Notes under the pieces: model-generated
Databases searched by the model: none
Seen by the model: only the letters and a program-made list of their open reading frames with translations
What the model was told of the DNA's origin: nothing
Assembly (NCBI GenBank): GCA_963603365.1
Contig: CAVCMI010000009.1
Span: forward strand, 54,696 to 118,695
Direction of reading: 5' to 3'
Origin: F23-D06 sp963603365
GTDB lineage: Bacteria; Bacteroidota; Bacteroidia; Bacteroidales; WCHB1-69
DNA: 64,000 bases
Made by a program: the position numbers and the translations under genes
Shown: one piece after another, positions 26,530-36,688 of the stretch
Position numbering within the stretch: position 1 is the first letter of the stretch
How the letters are laid out: the number at the start of each line of letters is the position of its first letter

Positions 26530-29500
26530 TTAGAAACCATTCAAGTCAGTAGGACGCATTGCACAGAAGAATTTGAGCGTGCGTTCGCCGATGCCAGGAG
26601 CTTTGACGTGGATGATGTAAACGCCGCCGGCAATCGGAATGTTGGCATGGTTCTTCAAATCCCATTGTACGTAAGTTGTGTTGGCATCACCCTTGGTGAT
26701 TGTCCTTATCAATGTTCCGCTCACTGTATAGATTGAAATCGTACAATTTGCCGGAAGGTTGACAATACGCACATAGTTCTCAAGAGCAGTCGATTCGTAC
26801 TGTGAGAAACCATAGTACGGGTTAGGAACGATGTTGATGTTGTCCAGCACATTCTGGACAGCCTCCTTAGATTCGGTCACCGCAGTAGGAACAAGGTTCT
26901 TGGTGGTGAACTGATACATCGGATAACCGTTGTTCTGGGAAGCATTGGCTGACTGCGAAGGATCACTATACCAACGGGAAGAGTATCTCATGTAAGGACG
27001 TGTGACACGCAATTTGAACGTTACATCAGAAGAGAGCCAGTTGCTTTCTTGCAGCGTTGCGGGCATCGGGATGCTGGTCCACATGACGTTGTTGAAAAGC
27101 TGCATCTTGGCGCGTTTACGTTCATTGCTGCCGTAATTCGTGTTGCTGGTAAATGTTTTGAATTTTTCCATAATCCATTTGCCTTCATCGTAAGCACCGC
27201 ACTCGAAGTAAGGATAATATGCGCCATCCGTACCGACGAATGTGCCGCCTTGTCCGCTGGTGACAATGTCGTTGTCATTGTAGTTACGTTGTCTGCTTGA
27301 GTTACGGTAGAACATGCTGCAAGTATTACCGGCACTGTTCATCACATAGATGTAATGACGTCCACCATTGAGCGGTTCTCCAAAAGTAACACCATAGATG
27401 TCTCTGAACGAGTTATAGACAGAGATAGACATAGATATCGGTTTGCCCGTCTCTTCATCGAGAATGATTTCGCCTGTCTGAAGGTTTTTGTAGTAAGCAT
27501 AAACATTCGTCGGGTTGAAAATCATATCGTTACCGTTGTTGAGGGTATCTTCAGAATTTTCAGCGAACATGATGTTCAGACGCTCGCCCGTTTCAACGTT
27601 GATTGCATAGCCCGGGAACCAGCCATAACCGGTTGTTCCGCTGTTGTCCGGTTTTCCGTCTTTGCCGACAGACGGAGCATTCTTTGGTTCATGTCTCACA
27701 TTGCGGTAAGTCTGGCCATTGAATTGCTGTTCCACCTTATAGTCATTTGCTTGAGGGGCAGAACCGGATTCAAGCACAACGGCTCTTGTCCATTTGCTCT
27801 GGTCAGGCGTAATGACTACGTCAACAGAGTAAAGGTTTGTAAGCGTCTGGTTGTAGCCAGGGTTGTAAGGTTGTGCTGCAATGGCCGTAAAGTCAAAGTA
27901 GGCAGGTTGAGGAGAACCTTCGCCCTGACCATAGTAAACGTTGTCCGGCACAAGGTACTTGGCTTGCGGACCTCCATCATACGGAGAAGAAAGCACGTAT
28001 GGAGCCCATGTTCCATTGAGAACACCTTCGAACTGCTGCTCCGGATCTTTAAATCCACGTGTTTTTTCTGACTCATTCAAAGTCTTGGAGGGCATAATAA
28101 CGCACATGTCCTCAGTACGCCATTGGTAGTATTTGTCTTCGGCTCCTTCCTGGACGGTGTTGGTCTCCCATTTGCCAGAAGACTGCTGACCTGCATGAAT
28201 CCAGTTGGCAGGATAGTCTCCCTCCTGATCTGCTACAAAGTCAAGCCATTGACTGTCACCAGAGTAGGTAACCGAAGCGCCGATGAAGTCAACCTGAGCA
28301 TATTTGGCAAGGTTTGCGTAGGTGTATCCGCCGGCTATATTGACGACATAATCGTTAAGGTCATTCTGGTGAATAGCAAAGTTGTAATTCTTGATGGAAA
28401 TGGAAATGCCCAAATCGAGGAAGAGTTCTTCGTTTGTCATCGAAATAGGCATGCCTGCTGTGGTTATGCGGTCGAGACCGAGTTCAGCAAGTTCTTCGTC
28501 TGTAACGTCGTCAGAGATGATGAGCTGCCATTCCGTGCTGTCATTCACGTCTTCTGAAACGCTGTTTGGCATGAATTTCACTATATAGTCGTAAGGTTTC
28601 ACCTGCAGCGGGTCGATGACCTTAATGCTCAAAGGACCGTAGTTTTCTTTGTATTGAACGTTGTTATACGTGTTGTTAGCAAGAATCAGGTCTCGAGATT
28701 CGTCTGTAAGATCAAGGAACAAACCGCCGTTGCCTTGTCCTTCGATACGTGTAATCATAGGCTGGTCGCCATATACGCTGTTGGTAATGTTGTCGACAGG
28801 TTTGTGAGGGATGCCGGTATAGACCTTAATATTGCGGCGTCCTGCGAGGTAAGGTGTCGTTTGCCCGTCAAGGTTTGTTGCATCCAAGGTGAATTTCTTG
28901 TATTGGTTGTAGCCGTATGCAATAACCATAAAGTAGTACTCTTTGTGGTTTACAAGATTCTTGTTGGAACCTGTTGCAAACTTGTCTTCCGTTACGATGA
29001 ATGAGTGGGAAATACCCTTGTTGCTGCCGTTCACCATCTCTGTTGCCACGGAGGTTCCAACTGCATCGTTGTAAATCCAGTTGACAAGCTGAGAAGCATT
29101 GTTTTCTACATCACATTGAGCAATCAGAATGGCTTTGCTGACATCGCCAAGGTCAGTTGCACTTACAGATGAATTGGCAAGCTGATAGATCTGATAGCCC
29201 TCGAATTTGTACTGACGGTCTTCTGTAGAAAGGGTGTCCGTTGTCGTCACGGGCATTATGGAAGATGTAATGATGGTGTCAGGATTACCCTCGGCATCGT
29301 AGGCATAAACCGTATCAATCTGATTGATATATTCAGTAGATGTAAGCGTTTTGGTAATCTGGGGGTCAAGTTCAACGTATGTTTCGTGGTAGTTGTTGCT
29401 GTTAGGATCGTCATTGGACAAATAAATCACGAGTTGATTCTCAAGTTCGCGGATTGTCATGTCAGGAGCATCCGGGCCGTCGAGGGTCTTGAAACAGTTT

Positions 29501-31230
29501 TCAAACAATGACTGGCATTTGTCGTCGGCGATTTTCAGGAGGTCAACAGATGCCTGAGCGCCGCCTTGTGATGCGCGTGCCCAAGGAATACCTACGGTGA
29601 TATAGTTGACAGAACCCGGTTTCAGGGTGAATGGTCCGGCTGACTGCATAAAACGACGATCGTAAGGAGCATTGCCTTCATTGGCCTCTGTCCAGCCGCC
29701 GTCTTTTGAATAGTTCGGGTCAATGCCTTGCGTACCCCAGTTACAAACATCAGATGTTCCAGGGAACATAAAGTCACAGTCAGGTCCGTTGCTGTCGTGG
29801 GCGTTGCCGCCGAATTTCATCTTCGTATTGTCTTTCCAAATACCTTGGAGCATGTTATAGTATTCATAAGCTTCGCTCGGGTCACCAACTACAGTATTGT
29901 CATTGTTGTGGTAAACGAATCGTCTCATGCCGAAACGCTCGTTGTCCACGATTCCATCGCCGAAGTTGACACCATTGATGGCCATCTGGTCGTTAGCGTA
30001 ACTGCTTTTGAGGAATTTGTCGCAATAACCTGAGTAAATTGCACTGTCTGCGTAGAATTTCGGATTGTCTCTGTTGTCTGCATCCATATACGGTCCTTGG
30101 AAGAAGTCGACACCGATTGCGGGCGGTTGGTCTCCGTATGCCCAGGTTTGACCTGAACCGTCAACGTTTGTTCCGTTGTAGCAGTAGCCTAAACCACGTC
30201 CTACATCGCAGCCAACATAGTCATCGTAGGCGTAACCGAGGTCTGGGTCAACCCACTGAGAGAAGAATGTGTTGGTAAGTGTATAGGTTGAACGGTTGAT
30301 GATCTCGTAAGAATAGAATGTCATATTGTTGAGGTCATCATTCGTAGAGAATCCGAATGCCTGCCCACGGATTTCAAGGCCGATGGGGCTGCCGCCTGAC
30401 TCTGTATGAGGGCCGCCGTTGTCGTTGAATATCCAGAACATCGTAGCGTCGCCTTTGAGCACATGGTCTGCGTAGATCATGCCGTTAGAACGATTGTAGT
30501 CAGGTTCTGAACCCGGGTAGTTTCTCTGTTCGAGCCAAAGGTCTTCAGGGGTTCTTGGGAGTTCATGAGCGGCTGCTGCGGCAATGTTGTCTTCCGTCCA
30601 AGGGCAGAGATCATTGTTGATGTCATAGTACGGGTAGTCGCCGTTTTCAGGGTCATAGACACCGTTCCCGTTCACATCTTTGAAAGGAGCAAGGTAGTAA
30701 GAATAACCTTCGTCACCGTGTGCCGGCCAATTGGCGATAGATGAAGGCATCACGTAACCGGAAGTGTTGTATCCGGCAATGTGCTGGTCAACTTCGGAAC
30801 GTGTAATCTTGAAATGTTTATCGAATTTGATACACATGGACTGCGTTGTGCCGGCACCAGAGATTTTCAAAGGGCCTGTCCAGAAGTCGTTACCGACTTG
30901 TCTGAAACGCACAGCAGCGAGTTTGAGCTGACCGTTGGCGTCGCGGCCGCCAATCCACAGAGCAGCGCAGAACATAGAGGTCTTGCCGGAACCGATAGGA
31001 ATCTCGTATTCGGCCAATTCTTTGAACCACATGGTGCCGCCGGTTTCAAGGTATGCCCGAACATTGTTGATTGTAAGTTCGTTAGAACCGCTGGCGGGAA
31101 GACATGTAGCAGATTCTGCCTTCGGTGTGGATACTCTTTGAGCTCCTTTTGACTTCTCTGCATGCACTGAACTGAAAGCCATGCACACGAGCAGGAGCAT
31201 CAAGCAGAAAATTTTACCGTTGTTTTTCAT
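26530..31230 (-). CDS. 1566-residue secreted surface protein with Por-type C-terminus
   Basis: A very large exported protein. Residues 1-24 are a signal peptide ending SSVHA. The body is rich in Asn, Asp, Gly and Tyr, with short Asp/Asn turns such as DVNGNGVYDPENGDYPYYD, which look like calcium-type loops. The last about 90 residues (from NINIVPNPYYG) form an immunoglobulin-like Por sorting/FlgD-like module with TISIYTVSGTLIRTI and GGVYIIHV. Unlike typical sorting domains ending in a short basic tail, this one ends KFFCAMRPTDLNGF. The gene lies 28 bases after the TonB receptor and 30 before the PorV-like gene. Function is unknown; a large surface complex is the best inference. Confidence 0.72.
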   Translation of the reverse strand: MKNNGKIFCLMLLLVCMAFSSVHAEKSKGAQRVSTPKAESATCLPASGSNELTINNVRAYLETGGTMWFKELAEYEIPIGSGKTSMFCAALWIGGRDANGQLKLAAVRFRQVGNDFWTGPLKISGAGTTQSMCIKFDKHFKITRSEVDQHIAGYNTSGYVMPSSIANWPAHGDEGYSYYLAPFKDVNGNGVYDPENGDYPYYDINNDLCPWTEDNIAAAAAHELPRTPEDLWLEQRNYPGSEPDYNRSNGMIYADHVLKGDATMFWIFNDNGGPHTESGGSPIGLEIRGQAFGFSTNDDLNNMTFYSYEIINRSTYTLTNTFFSQWVDPDLGYAYDDYVGCDVGRGLGYCYNGTNVDGSGQTWAYGDQPPAIGVDFFQGPYMDADNRDNPKFYADSAIYSGYCDKFLKSSYANDQMAINGVNFGDGIVDNERFGMRRFVYHNNDNTVVGDPSEAYEYYNMLQGIWKDNTKMKFGGNAHDSNGPDCDFMFPGTSDVCNWGTQGIDPNYSKDGGWTEANEGNAPYDRRFMQSAGPFTLKPGSVNYITVGIPWARASQGGAQASVDLLKIADDKCQSLFENCFKTLDGPDAPDMTIRELENQLVIYLSNDDPNSNNYHETYVELDPQITKTLTSTEYINQIDTVYAYDAEGNPDTIITSSIMPVTTTDTLSTEDRQYKFEGYQIYQLANSSVSATDLGDVSKAILIAQCDVENNASQLVNWIYNDAVGTSVATEMVNGSNKGISHSFIVTEDKFATGSNKNLVNHKEYYFMVIAYGYNQYKKFTLDATNLDGQTTPYLAGRRNIKVYTGIPHKPVDNITNSVYGDQPMITRIEGQGNGGLFLDLTDESRDLILANNTYNNVQYKENYGPLSIKVIDPLQVKPYDYIVKFMPNSVSEDVNDSTEWQLIISDDVTDEELAELGLDRITTAGMPISMTNEELFLDLGISISIKNYNFAIHQNDLNDYVVNIAGGYTYANLAKYAQVDFIGASVTYSGDSQWLDFVADQEGDYPANWIHAGQQSSGKWETNTVQEGAEDKYYQWRTEDMCVIMPSKTLNESEKTRGFKDPEQQFEGVLNGTWAPYVLSSPYDGGPQAKYLVPDNVYYGQGEGSPQPAYFDFTAIAAQPYNPGYNQTLTNLYSVDVVITPDQSKWTRAVVLESGSAPQANDYKVEQQFNGQTYRNVRHEPKNAPSVGKDGKPDNSGTTGYGWFPGYAINVETGERLNIMFAENSEDTLNNGNDMIFNPTNVYAYYKNLQTGEIILDEETGKPISMSISVYNSFRDIYGVTFGEPLNGGRHYIYVMNSAGNTCSMFYRNSSRQRNYNDNDIVTSGQGGTFVGTDGAYYPYFECGAYDEGKWIMEKFKTFTSNTNYGSNERKRAKMQLFNNVMWTSIPMPATLQESNWLSSDVTFKLRVTRPYMRYSSRWYSDPSQSANASQNNGYPMYQFTTKNLVPTAVTESKEAVQNVLDNINIVPNPYYGFSQYESTALENYVRIVNLPANCTISIYTVSGTLIRTITKGDANTTYVQWDLKNHANIPIAGGVYIIHVKAPGIGERTLKFFCAMRPTDLNGF

Positions 31231-31258
31231 ATATGTACTTTATTTTTATTTCTAACTA

Positions 31259-34200
31259 TTAAAAACCGAATTGGATACCCAAACTTGCGCGGATCGGGCG
31301 ACTGTAGTTGTAAGGGTTCTGAACTCTCATTTGGTAATATGCGATATAAGATGGCACATAGATCTGAGAGTTGATTGCCTGCTGGTACTCAGAAGCGGAA
31401 AGGTAACCATCGTCATCGGCATTGCCCGTGTAGTCATAGACAGAAACGATGTTCTTGAAGTTGAACAGGTTCTGGATGTCAACATAAACCGTCAAGTAGC
31501 CGGGTTTTGCTGATTTGGCATTTCCGTCTTTGTCTTTTGCATTCTTGTTCAAGTTGAACACGAAAGTCTTGTCAATACGAAGGTCACACTGATATTGCCA
31601 CGGCATGTTGGAACCATAGAGAGAGCCCGAAATGGTGGACGTAGTACCGCTGACGATCGTAGAGTTAGGTGTGCTTGAACGGGTATAAGGGGTACCGGAG
31701 GCTGCAGAGAACAACAATGCAACGCCTGTGTTGGCAAACCATTGGATGGTCTTGGTAGTCGGCTTTCCGTCAACCATAACCGTTTTCTCACTTGAGGGCC
31801 CGTCATAGTCAACACCGCCATCGAAACGATAGTCGAGGTTGATGCCGATTCTGTGTCTTTGGTCGAATGACAGGTTGGTCAGTGTTCTCAAGTTCGGCTG
31901 GTTGGCAGCCAAAATGGAAAGCTGAGAAGTTGTGCTGGAGCCAGTACCTTTAGCATACTGGAGCGTATAATTTGCAGAAAGGGTCAGGTTGTGGGTTCTG
32001 TTCATCTTATAGGCGAACGTGAAACCTTGTACCGTACCGAAGTCAATGTTCTGGTAAGAATAATAGGTGTTCGGATATGCACCCGTGAAACGGTAAGCTT
32101 GGATCTGGTTGCGCTTTTCAGAATAGTATGCACTGATGCTGATAGAAGATCTGGTGCCGATTTTCTGGCGGAAACCGATTTCATAGTCGATACTCTGCTG
32201 AGGTTTCATGTTGGGGTTGTTCACGATGTCGTTCGTGGATTTGCGTTGCGAAATGAACAAATAGTCAATAGGTGAAATCTGCAGGTTTGTCGGACGGGAC
32301 GTGATGATGTTGTAGTGGGCGTAGAACAAGGAGTTGTCTGATACCGGGAAAGAGAAAGAGATACGAGGCATCACAGACCATTGTGCAATGTAATCGGTGA
32401 ATGCGCTTGATTCAACTTTCGTGATACCGCCAATGAGGTTATTGTTCTCGTCGTAGAGCGGGTTCTTCAAAACAGGTCCGTTAACATTGAGAGAAAGGGC
32501 TGTCTCCGGGTTGGTCACCTCGTTACCTTGCGCATCGTACCAAGTGTCGCCATTACGGTATCCGACAATTGAGCTGGAGGTAAATCCTTCGCCGCCAATT
32601 TCGCTTTCGCTCATATATGTATCTGAACCGGAATAATAAACGACCCAGTCAGATTCGGCGTTGCCTGCGAAAACGTCTCCCATTGCCTTGTTGGAGTATG
32701 CGGGACTCTTGCTGAGGATGCTCCACATGTCGCCTACAGTGTAGGCCTCACGGAACAAGTACGGGTCTTTCAACACTTCCTGGTTGGCATCAAAGCGGTC
32801 AACACGTAAACCAATGTTGAAGAGGAGGGAGTTGATGGAGAATTTGTCTTGCAGATAGAATGCCATATAGATGGGTTCGTAAGCGCCGATGTTGTAAGAG
32901 CGCTGTCCGCCGGCAATGGTGTCGTTGAAGAAGTTGGAAATCGTTGTTTTGTGCTTGTTGATTCTTCCTGTGTAGTCATAACCATAGTAACTCACCATCG
33001 GGCTGACACCGCCGGAAGTTCCTTGGAGGAGTTCCTCGGCAGAGAACATGTTCAGGTTGTAAGTGGAAGGATCGAGGTTGTCGATGTCAATCCAGTCGTT
33101 TCCATTGGGGTCAAGACCAAGTGATGAACGCAGGTTGCGGTCAAAGTTGGTCTGCTCATTCAGGTTGATGGCCCTGTTGTAGTCAACGGTGAACACGCTT
33201 CCGTTATCCGTGATGATGGGGTTGTCCTTGTCAAGCTCGGAAATGTGGGAGTTTGTTTCGTTCCTCATCAACGTCCACAAAGAAACGGGAGCAATGCTGT
33301 ATCCTCTGTAGGTAAGTTTTTCAAAGTCGAAACCGAACTTGAACTCGTGGTTTTTGAGGTTCATCGAGACGCTGGCTTTTACGCCTAACTGTTCGGTCTG
33401 GCCTTTGCTGTACCCGTTGTAAACAGTACCGGGAGAGTAGTACATGGAATATATGAGGCTCGGGGAGTCACCGTTGCGCAATGCACCGTACTGCTGGTAA
33501 ACGTCAAGGTCTATCGGCAGGCTGGTAGAGCCGTAATAATCATAGTAAGCATTGTTGGTGATGAAATTGTCAACGAAGTTGAGCGTATATTGAGAAAGAA
33601 TCGGGTTCACATTGAAGTTAGGGTTGATTTTGAATGAGACGATTGAATCATACCATCCCTGGAACTCGACTGCGTTGTAAAGCGTAATGGGCACGCTGTC
33701 AACTGTAACGGTCAGTTCGTCTTGCGTTGCGGAGTATCCTCTGGCCTTGGTAGTGGTGAATTGACCGACATAGCCATACTCGAAGAAACGGTCTTTGTGG
33801 TTGGCGGCATACGAATTGGAGTTGAAGCGTGTATAGTTGACGTTCACGTCATACATCACATTCTTCAGCACGCCATTGCCGGTAGTGTCTGTATAGACAC
33901 GGTGGTTCAACCGTGCATTGAGACGCATCGTGGAGTTGGTCACAATCGGGTTGTTGTCGCCGTTGAGAAGGGCATAGGTTGTGCTCCAAGATTTTCCTTT
34001 CACGTATTCGTAAGATCCGCTGAGAGAGAGTCTCATATTGTTTCTCTTCCCGAGGGTGAAGTCGAGTTTAAGCTGTCCCAGATAGTCCCAACTGCCGGCG
34101 TTTTTCCTGACGCGCTCTTTGTGGAAGGCGTCACTGGTCAGGTAACAAGCGGCCTGCTGCCAAGAGCCGAACTCTGAAGAGTTGTAGCGCAGAGGGTTGG

Positions 34201-35104
34201 CTATGAGCGCTTCTCTGGCATCGTCGTTTGCCACAAAGACGCCGCCGCGTGCGGGAGATGCATCATGGTCATAAGAAACCTCGCCGCTGAACATGAAGCC
34301 GATACGGGTGGGGTCATTCTTCTTCTTGCCTTTCAAGAGCGGACCCGAAACGGAGGCTGCTCCCAAGAAATTGTTGTACCCGTCAATGGACCCCCTCAAC
34401 TCAATGGAGCCGTGGAAGTCTTTCGGGGCGGATTTTGTAGTAATGACGGTGAAGGATGTACCGTCGCCGTATTCTGCCGGGATACCACCCTGAATCAACT
34501 GGGCTTCCTCGATTGACGACATTGAGATACCGCCATTGCCGCGTACACGCACACCATCGATGATGGTCTGTTGGCCATCTGAACGGTTACCACGAACAGA
34601 GGTCATTGAACCGTCCACACTGGAGACACCTTCCAGGTTTGCCAATGCACTGGTCACTGAACGACCTGGCGTTGTACGCACGTTATCTCCGCTGATTCGG
34701 CTGGTTGAACTTGTGTTGTCCGGGTCAAAAACAGGCGGTTCATACTTGATGACAACCTCTTCCAAGTCGCTGGAACAGTCAATTGCAAAGTCAATAAAGA
34801 GAACCTGACTGGTTCCCACCTTGATGTCTGTCTTTTTGAGTGATTTTTTACATGTCATCTGGGCATCGGCCTCGAGGTCGTACGTTCCAAGCTCTACGCC
34901 GAACATTGAATACTCACCCTTGTCATCAGCCATAGCCATGTTCACAACCTTGTCGCTGAGCTTCAGGAAAATCTTTGTGTACTGCAAAGGCTCTCCGGTC
35001 TGATCGACGACCTTTCCTTTAATGGTACTGGTCTGCGCAAATGCCATGCCTGAGAAAAGAATAACTACCCCTAGAATTGAGAGTACTTTTTTAATCATAG
35101 CCAT
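31259..35104 (-). CDS. TonB-dependent receptor with carboxypeptidase-like N domain
   Basis: A 1281-residue outer-membrane receptor. After a signal peptide (ends GMAFAQ) comes a CarboxypepD_reg-like beta-sandwich (about 25-105), then a plug domain with SRISGDNVRTTPGRS and DGVRVRGNGG (about 130-250), and a large 22-strand-type barrel ending LGIQFGF with the usual C-terminal aromatic. ATG 35098 (MIKKVL) is an alternative start. It leads an operon with the large secreted protein and the PorV-like barrel; no SusD-like lipoprotein accompanies it, so this is not a polysaccharide utilisation locus. Confidence 0.9.
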   Translation of the reverse strand: MAMIKKVLSILGVVILFSGMAFAQTSTIKGKVVDQTGEPLQYTKIFLKLSDKVVNMAMADDKGEYSMFGVELGTYDLEADAQMTCKKSLKKTDIKVGTSQVLFIDFAIDCSSDLEEVVIKYEPPVFDPDNTSSTSRISGDNVRTTPGRSVTSALANLEGVSSVDGSMTSVRGNRSDGQQTIIDGVRVRGNGGISMSSIEEAQLIQGGIPAEYGDGTSFTVITTKSAPKDFHGSIELRGSIDGYNNFLGAASVSGPLLKGKKKNDPTRIGFMFSGEVSYDHDASPARGGVFVANDDAREALIANPLRYNSSEFGSWQQAACYLTSDAFHKERVRKNAGSWDYLGQLKLDFTLGKRNNMRLSLSGSYEYVKGKSWSTTYALLNGDNNPIVTNSTMRLNARLNHRVYTDTTGNGVLKNVMYDVNVNYTRFNSNSYAANHKDRFFEYGYVGQFTTTKARGYSATQDELTVTVDSVPITLYNAVEFQGWYDSIVSFKINPNFNVNPILSQYTLNFVDNFITNNAYYDYYGSTSLPIDLDVYQQYGALRNGDSPSLIYSMYYSPGTVYNGYSKGQTEQLGVKASVSMNLKNHEFKFGFDFEKLTYRGYSIAPVSLWTLMRNETNSHISELDKDNPIITDNGSVFTVDYNRAINLNEQTNFDRNLRSSLGLDPNGNDWIDIDNLDPSTYNLNMFSAEELLQGTSGGVSPMVSYYGYDYTGRINKHKTTISNFFNDTIAGGQRSYNIGAYEPIYMAFYLQDKFSINSLLFNIGLRVDRFDANQEVLKDPYLFREAYTVGDMWSILSKSPAYSNKAMGDVFAGNAESDWVVYYSGSDTYMSESEIGGEGFTSSSIVGYRNGDTWYDAQGNEVTNPETALSLNVNGPVLKNPLYDENNNLIGGITKVESSAFTDYIAQWSVMPRISFSFPVSDNSLFYAHYNIITSRPTNLQISPIDYLFISQRKSTNDIVNNPNMKPQQSIDYEIGFRQKIGTRSSISISAYYSEKRNQIQAYRFTGAYPNTYYSYQNIDFGTVQGFTFAYKMNRTHNLTLSANYTLQYAKGTGSSTTSQLSILAANQPNLRTLTNLSFDQRHRIGINLDYRFDGGVDYDGPSSEKTVMVDGKPTTKTIQWFANTGVALLFSAASGTPYTRSSTPNSTIVSGTTSTISGSLYGSNMPWQYQCDLRIDKTFVFNLNKNAKDKDGNAKSAKPGYLTVYVDIQNLFNFKNIVSVYDYTGNADDDGYLSASEYQQAINSQIYVPSYIAYYQMRVQNPYNYSRPIRASLGIQFGF

Positions 35105-35150
35105 TAATTTATATTAAACTTTAAATTTATACTATTTTGAATTTGAGCGC

Positions 35151-35158
35151 CAAAAATA
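35151..35158 (-). promoter_or_regulatory. -7 box for the TonB-receptor operon
   Basis: TATTTTTG on the minus strand, 46 nt before the receptor ATG. The -33 element is weak. Confidence 0.6.
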
Positions 35159-35224
35159 CAAAAAATCCGTTTCGTTAGGATTACGAAATTATTATTATCT
35201 GCACAAATACTTTTACACAGCATC

Positions 35225-35608
35225 CTAAAACTTTTTCTTGAGGATTTCAGAATAAATCACCCCCTTCAAGATCTCCTCCTCGCTGAAATCGAGCAATGAA
35301 TGCTCATTTCTTTTGTCTTCAACCACTTGTGCGTGATGATTCCCTTTTGTGCTGGTCGCACCCGAATCGGCTATGCGCACTTCCGGCATACGTTCGTATG
35401 TGAAATACTCCTTCTCTTGCTTGGGTTGACCCCCTGTTTCATCCATGTCCGCATCGTACATCACTTCCTGAACTTCATCCGCCCCAAAATCTTCGGCCGG
35501 CATTGCATTCGGAACGGCTTTCTTGTCGGTTCTCTTCTTCAACAACGAGGGCATTGAGAACAATGCCACTAACGCTATCGTGACTATAAACTCTATGAAG
35601 GAATCCAT
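35225..35608 (-). CDS. Small single-helix membrane protein, unknown
   Basis: A 127-residue protein with one N-terminal transmembrane helix (about 5-20, FIEFIVTIALVALFSMP), a short basic KKRTDKK stop, then an acidic, low-hydrophobicity tail. It is probably anchored in the inner membrane with the tail in the cytoplasm. The C-terminus has a helix (FSEEEILKGVIYSEILKKK). I do not recognise a family. It lies 42 bases after the YihY-like gene, so it is probably the last member of that operon. Confidence 0.7.
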   Translation of the reverse strand: MDSFIEFIVTIALVALFSMPSLLKKRTDKKAVPNAMPAEDFGADEVQEVMYDADMDETGGQPKQEKEYFTYERMPEVRIADSGATSTKGNHHAQVVEDKRNEHSLLDFSEEEILKGVIYSEILKKKF

Positions 35609-35650
35609 AATTTTATTTTTATTGTATATATAGTTATTTTGTATGTTTTT

Positions 35651-36688
35651 TCATTGTTGGTTTTCCAAGTTGTCGCCTTTAGGCGGAATCACTGTTTTGT
35701 TCTCGTTCCTTTCAACCGTCTTTGCAGATTTTGCTTTGGCTATGCTCACATTCAGTTCATAGCCTATCAACAGCACCAGCGAGCTCCAGTTAAGCCACAG
35801 CAAAATAGCAAACAGCGCTCCCAAAGATCCGTATATCAAATTGTAACTGGAGAAATTGGAGAAATATACATTCAGCCCCCACAACAGCACAACCATCAAT
35901 AAAGTACAAGTAGTTGAGCCGGCAGAGAAGAAACGGTACCGGCTCTTCTTCTCCCCAGAAGCTATGTGGTAGGTGACGCTGACCATAAAATAAATGGCCC
36001 CGAAAGTGAGCAGCCACTTGATGCCATGTATCGCATAATAATAAAGCACATTTGGGGATTCTCCCATCAGCCGGTGGTGCAGACGGTTGACAAGCGCGGC
36101 AGAAAGAATGAACAGCAGAACAACCGTCACTATCGTGATGAAGAATATGAACATCAGCACGAAACTCATGCCGAGTTGCTTTATGAAATTCCGCCGCTTT
36201 TCTTGTAAAAACGAGGTGTTGAGCGCCACAAGGATGCCATTCATACAAAGTACAGTGAAATAGATGCCGAAGAATAACATAAGGGATGACAACGTTCCGT
36301 TCTGGCGGGTGATGACATCCGTGACCACATTCTCGATAGCAGGCCATGCGTAAGTCGGGAACAGAGACTGCAGGAAGTCAAGCAAAACGGTCTGCACGTT
36401 GTTGCCTAAGAATGCTATGGCAGAAAAGAGGGCGATAATCATCGGTATCAGGGCAATGAACACTCTATAGGTAAGCGCCGCAGCGCGTTGAAATATGATG
36501 CCTTTCCCTAATGACATCGTATAGAACCGCATGACATCGTACAACGGCATCTGCTGCAGCCCGACAAATGAAACGGCCTTTGACTTCCGGATTATCGTAC
36601 CCACGACCGGCATCTCCTCCCACTCTTTACCCATCTGCCGGAACCGTGTTCTCTTCTCTCTCAGTCTGTGCCTTGTCTTCTCACTCAT
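35651..36688 (-). CDS. YihY/BrkB-family membrane protein
   Basis: A 345-residue polytopic inner-membrane protein of the YihY/virulence factor BrkB family, with about six helices between residues 65 and 310. The family landmarks RAAALTYRVFIALIPM and YGSLGALFAILLWLNWSS are visible. Both ends are basic and cytoplasmic. No transported substrate is established for the family. Its start overlaps the end of the AsmA-like gene by 8 bases, so both are likely translated from one message. Confidence 0.9.
   Translation of the reverse strand: MSEKTRHRLREKRTRFRQMGKEWEEMPVVGTIIRKSKAVSFVGLQQMPLYDVMRFYTMSLGKGIIFQRAAALTYRVFIALIPMIIALFSAIAFLGNNVQTVLLDFLQSLFPTYAWPAIENVVTDVITRQNGTLSSLMLFFGIYFTVLCMNGILVALNTSFLQEKRRNFIKQLGMSFVLMFIFFITIVTVVLLFILSAALVNRLHHRLMGESPNVLYYYAIHGIKWLLTFGAIYFMVSVTYHIASGEKKSRYRFFSAGSTTCTLLMVVLLWGLNVYFSNFSSYNLIYGSLGALFAILLWLNWSSLVLLIGYELNVSIAKAKSAKTVERNENKTVIPPKGDNLENQQ

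Noticed and set aside
31259..35104. SusCD-type polysaccharide utilisation locus
   Set aside because: There is no SusD-like lipoprotein, no glycoside hydrolase and no hybrid sensor next to the receptor.
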